Shown piece by piece: positions 6,080-9,597 of a stretch of DNA of 9,597 nucleotides. Location: the NCBI GenBank assembly GCA_938004075.1, contig CALKWP010000134.1:1-9597 (forward strand), given 5' to 3'. Made by a program: the position numbers and the translations under genes. The notes below the pieces were generated by a model that saw only the letters and a program-made list of their open reading frames with translations, was not told where the DNA came from and did no database searches. Source of the DNA: an uncultured Methanomassiliicoccales archaeon. Lineage in GTDB: Archaea > Thermoplasmatota > Thermoplasmata > SG8-5. Every line of letters begins with the position of its first letter. Position 1 is the stretch's first letter.

Positions 6080-7207
6080 ATGACCAAGCTGATACATCTG
6101 GCCAGGCCGTACTTTGACAGCGACGAGATTGCGGAGATAAAGAAAGTTCTGGAGAGCGGTTGGGTATCGCAGGGACCCAAGACCAAGGAGTTCGAGGACA
6201 ATGTGTCAAAGTATCTTTCTTGCGAGAACATTGTCGCGTTGACAAATTGCACGTGCGCGCTGCATCTGGCCCTGCTTTGCCTGGGTATCAAGAAAGGCGA
6301 TGATGTTCTGGTTGCGGATTACACCTACCCGGCCACAGGGCATTCCGTGGTCTACTGTGGGGCCAATCCAATATTTGTGGATGTGAACCCGAAAACCTAT
6401 AACATCGACCCGGAGCAGATAAAGAAGAAGATAACGAAGAAGACCAAAGCCATAATCCCTGTGCATACTTTTGGCCAGCCTGCCGAGATGGATGAGATCT
6501 GTGAAATCGCTCAAGAGCATGGCCTTAGCGTGGTGGAGGATGCCGCATGCGCCTTCGGGGCGAAGTACAAGGGAAGGTTCGTTGGAACAATCGGGGATGT
6601 TGGATGCTTCTCGTTCCACGCCAGGAAGGGCATCACCACGGGCGAGGGAGGGATGGTGGCTGCCAGGGACAAGAAACTTGCTGACCACATACGAAAATTA
6701 TCCGTTTTCGGCATCGTTACCGCCTGGAACAGGGAAAATACGGATGAGTTCGTTGTTCCAGAATTCAATGAGATCGGTTACAACTACAAGATGAGCGACA
6801 TCACCGCAGCCGTGGGCGTTGCCCAACTGAAGAAAATTGACGAAATAATTGCAAGGAAGATTGAACTGGCAAAATACTGGGACACCAAGCTTGAGAAGAT
6901 TGACTCCATCCATTCCCCATATGTATCGAAAGACGGGGTGCACATATATCAGAGCTATGTCGCGCTGGTTGATGAGAAAATCAGCAGAAACAAACTGATT
7001 GAGAATCTGAAGAAGAAGAATATACAGGCACAGATCGGGACCTATGCGTCCCACGTGCAGCCAGTCTATTCTTCGAAAGACAAATGTCCCAACTCACTCG
7101 ACATATTTAAAAGGGCAATAGCTTTGCCCATGTATTACACGCTAAACGAAGAAGACATCGATGCGATGGCCATCGTGTTGGATAAGACTCTGAGAGGAAT
7201 GCAATGA
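6080..7207 (+). CDS. DegT/DnrJ/EryC1/StrS-family PLP-dependent sugar aminotransferase
   Basis: A 375-residue enzyme of full family length (about 370-390). Family features in order: LARPYFDSDEIAEIKKVLESG (6-26), the substrate/PLP phosphate stretch TNCTCALHLAL (55-65), VLVADYTYPATGHSV (76-90), HTFGQPAEM (129-137), VVEDAACAFGA (151-161, D154 holding the PLP ring nitrogen) and CFSFHARKGITTGEGGM (176-192), where K183 should form the Schiff base. GYNYKMSDITAAVGVAQL then marks the dimer-interface region. These enzymes transfer an amino group, usually from glutamate, to a keto group on a nucleotide-linked sugar. Together with the SDR downstream this suggests an amino-deoxy sugar pathway; the carbon that is aminated cannot be told. 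The gene ends in an ATGA overlap with the next gene. Confidence 0.94.
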   Translation: MTKLIHLARPYFDSDEIAEIKKVLESGWVSQGPKTKEFEDNVSKYLSCENIVALTNCTCALHLALLCLGIKKGDDVLVADYTYPATGHSVVYCGANPIFVDVNPKTYNIDPEQIKKKITKKTKAIIPVHTFGQPAEMDEICEIAQEHGLSVVEDAACAFGAKYKGRFVGTIGDVGCFSFHARKGITTGEGGMVAARDKKLADHIRKLSVFGIVTAWNRENTDEFVVPEFNEIGYNYKMSDITAAVGVAQLKKIDEIIARKIELAKYWDTKLEKIDSIHSPYVSKDGVHIYQSYVALVDEKISRNKLIENLKKKNIQAQIGTYASHVQPVYSSKDKCPNSLDIFKRAIALPMYYTLNEEDIDAMAIVLDKTLRGMQ

Positions 7208-7980
7208 CCTTGAAAGGCCAAATAACGGATTTCACATACAGGGAATATGAGCGTTTCATCAAATACGCGAAAAAAATCGCGCCAATATATTCACTCAGGG
7301 ATTGGAACAGAGACAACGGAATAATCTTGAGGCATGATGTTGACCTTAGTGTACGCAGCGCTCATGATTTATCCAAATTGGAGAAGAAACTGGGGGTATC
7401 CTCCACTTATTTCATAATGGCCTCCAATTATCATTACAATGCGCTTTTTCCGACGAATTCCCGGATGCTGCTTGAAATGGCCAATGACGGATTCGAGATC
7501 GGCTTGCATTTTGACCCGTCCATCTACGGTGACATCAAGCCGGGCGAGCTGTTGAAGAAGGTCAAGATGGAATGCGCAATTCTGGAGAGCGCGACCGGGG
7601 AACCCGTAACCTCAATTAGCCTTCACAATCCATCACTGAATGGCATGTACCCGATGTTCAAGGGCTACAAGAATGCCTATTCCAAGGAAATATTCTCCGA
7701 TGACAATTACATGAGCGATTCATGTATGGGATTCCGCGGAAAGGACCCCTATGACTTTGTGAAAAAAGCGGAAAAAATTCCAATCCAGATTGTATTCCAT
7801 CCCGCGCATTGGTCGGAGGAAGGCCGTGATTATGTAGGCTACTTCACTGATCATGTCCTGGGTATTATTGACGAGATTGACGAGAGCATGAGAGTGAACA
7901 CGAAGTACAATGAGCTTATGGGAAACGCCAAACTGAGAACAAAGGTTGGGAGGGCTATTAATGACCGAAATCAAGATTAG
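7204..7980 (+). CDS. Polysaccharide deacetylase-family protein (NodB/CE4-like, WbmS-like subgroup)
   Basis: A 258-residue protein without a signal peptide, so probably cytoplasmic. GIILRHDVDLSV (39-50) matches NodB motif 1, with D45 and D47 in place of the usual DD. SSTYFIMASNYHYNAL follows, then GFEIGLHFDP (96-105), where LHFD takes the place of the classical HxxxH metal-binding motif. SISLHNPSL (137-145) and VFHPAHW (197-203) supply further His residues. This arrangement resembles a subgroup found in O-antigen and capsule clusters rather than secreted chitin or peptidoglycan deacetylases. A plausible role is removing an acyl group from a nucleotide-linked or lipid-linked sugar, but activity is inferred. 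The start overlaps the upstream stop as ATGA with GAGAGG 7 nt ahead (7192-7197). The last 20 nt overlap the next gene. Confidence 0.8.
   Translation: MTLKGQITDFTYREYERFIKYAKKIAPIYSLRDWNRDNGIILRHDVDLSVRSAHDLSKLEKKLGVSSTYFIMASNYHYNALFPTNSRMLLEMANDGFEIGLHFDPSIYGDIKPGELLKKVKMECAILESATGEPVTSISLHNPSLNGMYPMFKGYKNAYSKEIFSDDNYMSDSCMGFRGKDPYDFVKKAEKIPIQIVFHPAHWSEEGRDYVGYFTDHVLGIIDEIDESMRVNTKYNELMGNAKLRTKVGRAINDRNQD
7948..7954 (+). promoter_or_regulatory. Shine-Dalgarno site GGGAGGG deciding the LpxD-like start
   Basis: GGGAGGG ends 6 nt before the ATG at 7961, inside the 3' end of the deacetylase gene. An in-frame TTG at 7946 would put this site inside the coding sequence, so the ATG is preferred. Confidence 0.75.
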
Positions 7981-8908
7981 TGAGATATCCAAGCTTGTCA
8001 GCGGAAAAACGAATGTAGCAATCAAGGTTGACACTCGCTCACTGTTTCCGGCGCCCATAGATAATGCGACCGATGATTCGATAACATTCTGTTCCAAGAA
8101 AACGCTTTTAGAGGCACAAATCATGATAGAAAAGACCCGGGCAAAGGTCATAATCTGCTCGAGCGAGTTCGCTTTCGACGAGAGCAAATTGAAGAATAAG
8201 ATTCTCATCCAGGTTCCAAATCCGAGGATGGCCTTTATCCGGATAATGCAGAGATATTTCGAGGATAATGTTCAATATGGGACTTCGCCAACCGCGACAA
8301 TAGATCCGGAGGCCAAGGTCCATCCAGATACATACATAGGACCGAATACATTCATCGGAAAATGCGAGATTGGCAGGGGTACGATAATACACGGAAACGT
8401 CAGCATCTATTCGAAAGTCGTCATCGGAGAGAGGGTCAGCATCAACTCCGGGACTGTGATTGGCGCGGATGGCTTCGGGTATGAGAGGGATGAAAGTGGC
8501 GCGCTGGTCAAGTTTCCAAACGTTGGCGGCGTTGTCATCGAGGATGATGTTGACATTGGTTCCAACACCAGCATTGACAGGGGTACGCTGAGCAACACAC
8601 GCATCGGCAAGGGAACGAAGATAGACAATCTCTGCCACATAGCTCACAATGTGGTCATAGGCAGGCATTGCAGCATAATCGCGGAGAGCATGATAGGAGG
8701 CAGCGTGATTATCGGAGACTATGCCTGGATTGCACCGTCCGCTTGCATAAGAGATGGGTTAAAAATCGGTCGCAATTCCACGGTTGGCCTGGGCGCGGTT
8801 GTGACGAAGGACGTTCCCGACAACGCAGTCGTCATGGGCGTCCCCGCAAAGGCTATTAGAGAGAACCCCATTCATGATTATCTCAAGAATTCGGAGGATT
8901 CAAAATGA
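7961..8908 (+). CDS. LpxD-like UDP-sugar N-acyltransferase (left-handed beta-helix)
   Basis: A 315-residue protein resembling bacterial LpxD (UDP-3-O-acyl-glucosamine N-acyltransferase) along its length. An N-terminal LpxD-type domain (about 1-105) has ITFCSKKTLLEA, AKVIICSS and VPNPRMAFIRIMQRYF. Hexapeptide repeats from about 113 to 285 then include SGTVIGADGFGYERD (163-177), SIDRGTLSNTRIG (204-216) and DNLCHIAHNVVIG (222-234). H229 aligns with the E. coli LpxD catalytic His239. The position of the second important His (276 in E. coli) appears to be Gly, and the C-terminus (VTKDVPDNAVVMGVPAKAIRE, 281-301) looks like that of sugar O/N-acetyltransferases. Archaea do not make lipid A, so the likely job is N-acylating the amino sugar made by its operon neighbours; whether the acyl chain is acetyl or longer is unknown. 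Confidence 0.88.
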   Translation: MTEIKISEISKLVSGKTNVAIKVDTRSLFPAPIDNATDDSITFCSKKTLLEAQIMIEKTRAKVIICSSEFAFDESKLKNKILIQVPNPRMAFIRIMQRYFEDNVQYGTSPTATIDPEAKVHPDTYIGPNTFIGKCEIGRGTIIHGNVSIYSKVVIGERVSINSGTVIGADGFGYERDESGALVKFPNVGGVVIEDDVDIGSNTSIDRGTLSNTRIGKGTKIDNLCHIAHNVVIGRHCSIIAESMIGGSVIIGDYAWIAPSACIRDGLKIGRNSTVGLGAVVTKDVPDNAVVMGVPAKAIRENPIHDYLKNSEDSK

Positions 8909-9597
8909 GCTTGAAAAATAAATCTGTTCTCGTGACCGGTGGCGCTGGCTTCATAGGGAGCCACCTCGTGGACCGGATTCTGAAGGACAAGCCTGAAAAG
9001 GTCGTAATAGTGGACAATTTCTTCCTGGGCAAGCACAGGAACATCGAGCAGGCAATGAAAGGGTCCGATGCAGTGAAACTGTATTATCAGGACGCAGGCC
9101 ATTATGAAAAAATGAAAAACATTTTTGAAATCGAGGCAATCGATATCGTCTTCAACCTGGCTGTCGTCCCCCTCCTGACATCACACACTCTTCCGAAAAT
9201 AACCTGCGAGGATAACATCAACATAACGCTCTCGGTATTGGAATTGCAGAGGGAAGGCCATTTCAAAACGCTTATCCAATGTTCCTCCTCCGAGGCTTAT
9301 GGCACCGCCCAGGAACATGCCATGTCAGAGTCGCATCCGCTCAACCCCACAACGCCATATGCGGCGAGTAAAGCCGCGTCTGACCTTCTCACAACCTCCT
9401 ACCACAACACTTTCGGCCTGGACCTATCCATTGTCAGGCCGTTCAACAATTACGGGCCAAGGCAGAACGAAGGCTCATACGCAGGCATCATCCCAATCAC
9501 TATCAAGAGGCTCACGGAAGGAAAAAAAACCATCATCTACGGGGCTGGGCTCCAGCGGCGGGATTCCATCCATGTGAGCGATACGGTGGAGTACATG
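8905..9597 (+). CDS. NAD-dependent epimerase/dehydratase (extended SDR), cut by the window end
   Basis: The first 231 residues of a protein normally about 310-340 long; the frame is open at base 9597. The Rossmann motif TGGAGFIGSHL (11-21) and D37 in VIVDNF indicate NAD binding. The catalytic set is Ser in CSSSEAYG (126-133) plus Y152 and K156 in TTPYAASKAASD. RPFNNYGPRQ (178-187) and the later RRDSIHVSD (218-226) are typical of nucleotide-sugar 4-epimerases and 4,6-dehydratases, and the RPFN-YGPRQ form recalls LegB-type UDP-GlcNAc 4,6-dehydratases. It could supply the keto sugar for the aminotransferase in the same operon, or it could be a 4-epimerase. The start ATG overlaps the upstream stop (ATGA), with GGAGGA at 8893-8898. 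Confidence 0.92.
   Translation, partial: MSLKNKSVLVTGGAGFIGSHLVDRILKDKPEKVVIVDNFFLGKHRNIEQAMKGSDAVKLYYQDAGHYEKMKNIFEIEAIDIVFNLAVVPLLTSHTLPKITCEDNINITLSVLELQREGHFKTLIQCSSSEAYGTAQEHAMSESHPLNPTTPYAASKAASDLLTTSYHNTFGLDLSIVRPFNNYGPRQNEGSYAGIIPITIKRLTEGKKTIIYGAGLQRRDSIHVSDTVEYM

Noticed and set aside
6135..6290. NCT in place of the common SGT in the aminotransferase PLP-phosphate loop as a sign of inactivity
   Set aside because: Active family members often have Cys or other small residues there, and the Lys, Asp and GEGG motifs are intact.
7961..8908. Reading the LpxD-like gene as evidence for lipid A synthesis and a Gram-negative host
   Set aside because: No LpxA, LpxB, LpxC or other lipid A genes are visible, and the neighbours and promoters look archaeal; an amino-sugar role fits better.
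1..9597. CRISPR arrays, tRNA/rRNA genes, insertion sequences or phage genes
   Set aside because: I saw no regularly spaced repeats, no tRNA-like folds, no transposase or integrase motifs and no terminal inverted repeats on either strand.

Overview
The window looks like one end of an archaeal contig, most likely euryarchaeal (Thermoplasmata-like as a tentative guess). The reasons are a DUF1616 membrane protein (a largely archaeal family), TATA-box-like promoters, GGTGA-type Shine-Dalgarno sites, heavy AGG/ATA codon use, and surface-glycan genes with no bacterial signature. Bases 1-47 are not genomic. They match the Illumina P7/i7 index adapter, so natural sequence starts at about base 48.

Layout: (1) 49-1392 (+) is the C-terminal part of a large polytopic membrane protein, cut at the contig end. 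It meets (2), a convergent minus-strand pair made of a MacB/LolD-type ABC ATPase (2309-2977) and a translationally coupled DUF1616 protein (1389-2309), through a 4-nt overlap in which both stop codons lie in one TTAA. (3) A 137-bp divergent promoter region leads rightward to a Wzx/RfbX-like lipid-linked oligosaccharide flippase (3115-4776). (4) A 221-bp spacer carries nested and interleaved inverted repeats and a promoter candidate. (5) A tightly packed rightward operon begins at 4998: GT4 glycosyltransferase, DegT/DnrJ/EryC1/StrS PLP aminotransferase, NodB/CE4-like deacetylase-family protein, full-length LpxD-like hexapeptide N-acyltransferase, and an extended-SDR nucleotide-sugar epimerase/dehydratase that runs off the right edge. 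Its junctions are a 2-nt gap and overlaps of 4, 20 and 4 nt, each with its own Shine-Dalgarno site.

Inferred joint function: the SDR and the aminotransferase would make an amino-deoxy nucleotide sugar, the LpxD-like enzyme would N-acylate it, the deacetylase-family protein would trim or modify it, and the GT4 enzyme would add it to a lipid-linked glycan that the flippase moves outward. The DUF1616 protein has six N-glycosylation sequons in its predicted external domain and could be a glycoprotein that receives such glycans. The most unusual element is the LpxD-like acyltransferase, with its LpxD-type N-terminal domain and active-site His, in an organism that should not make lipid A.
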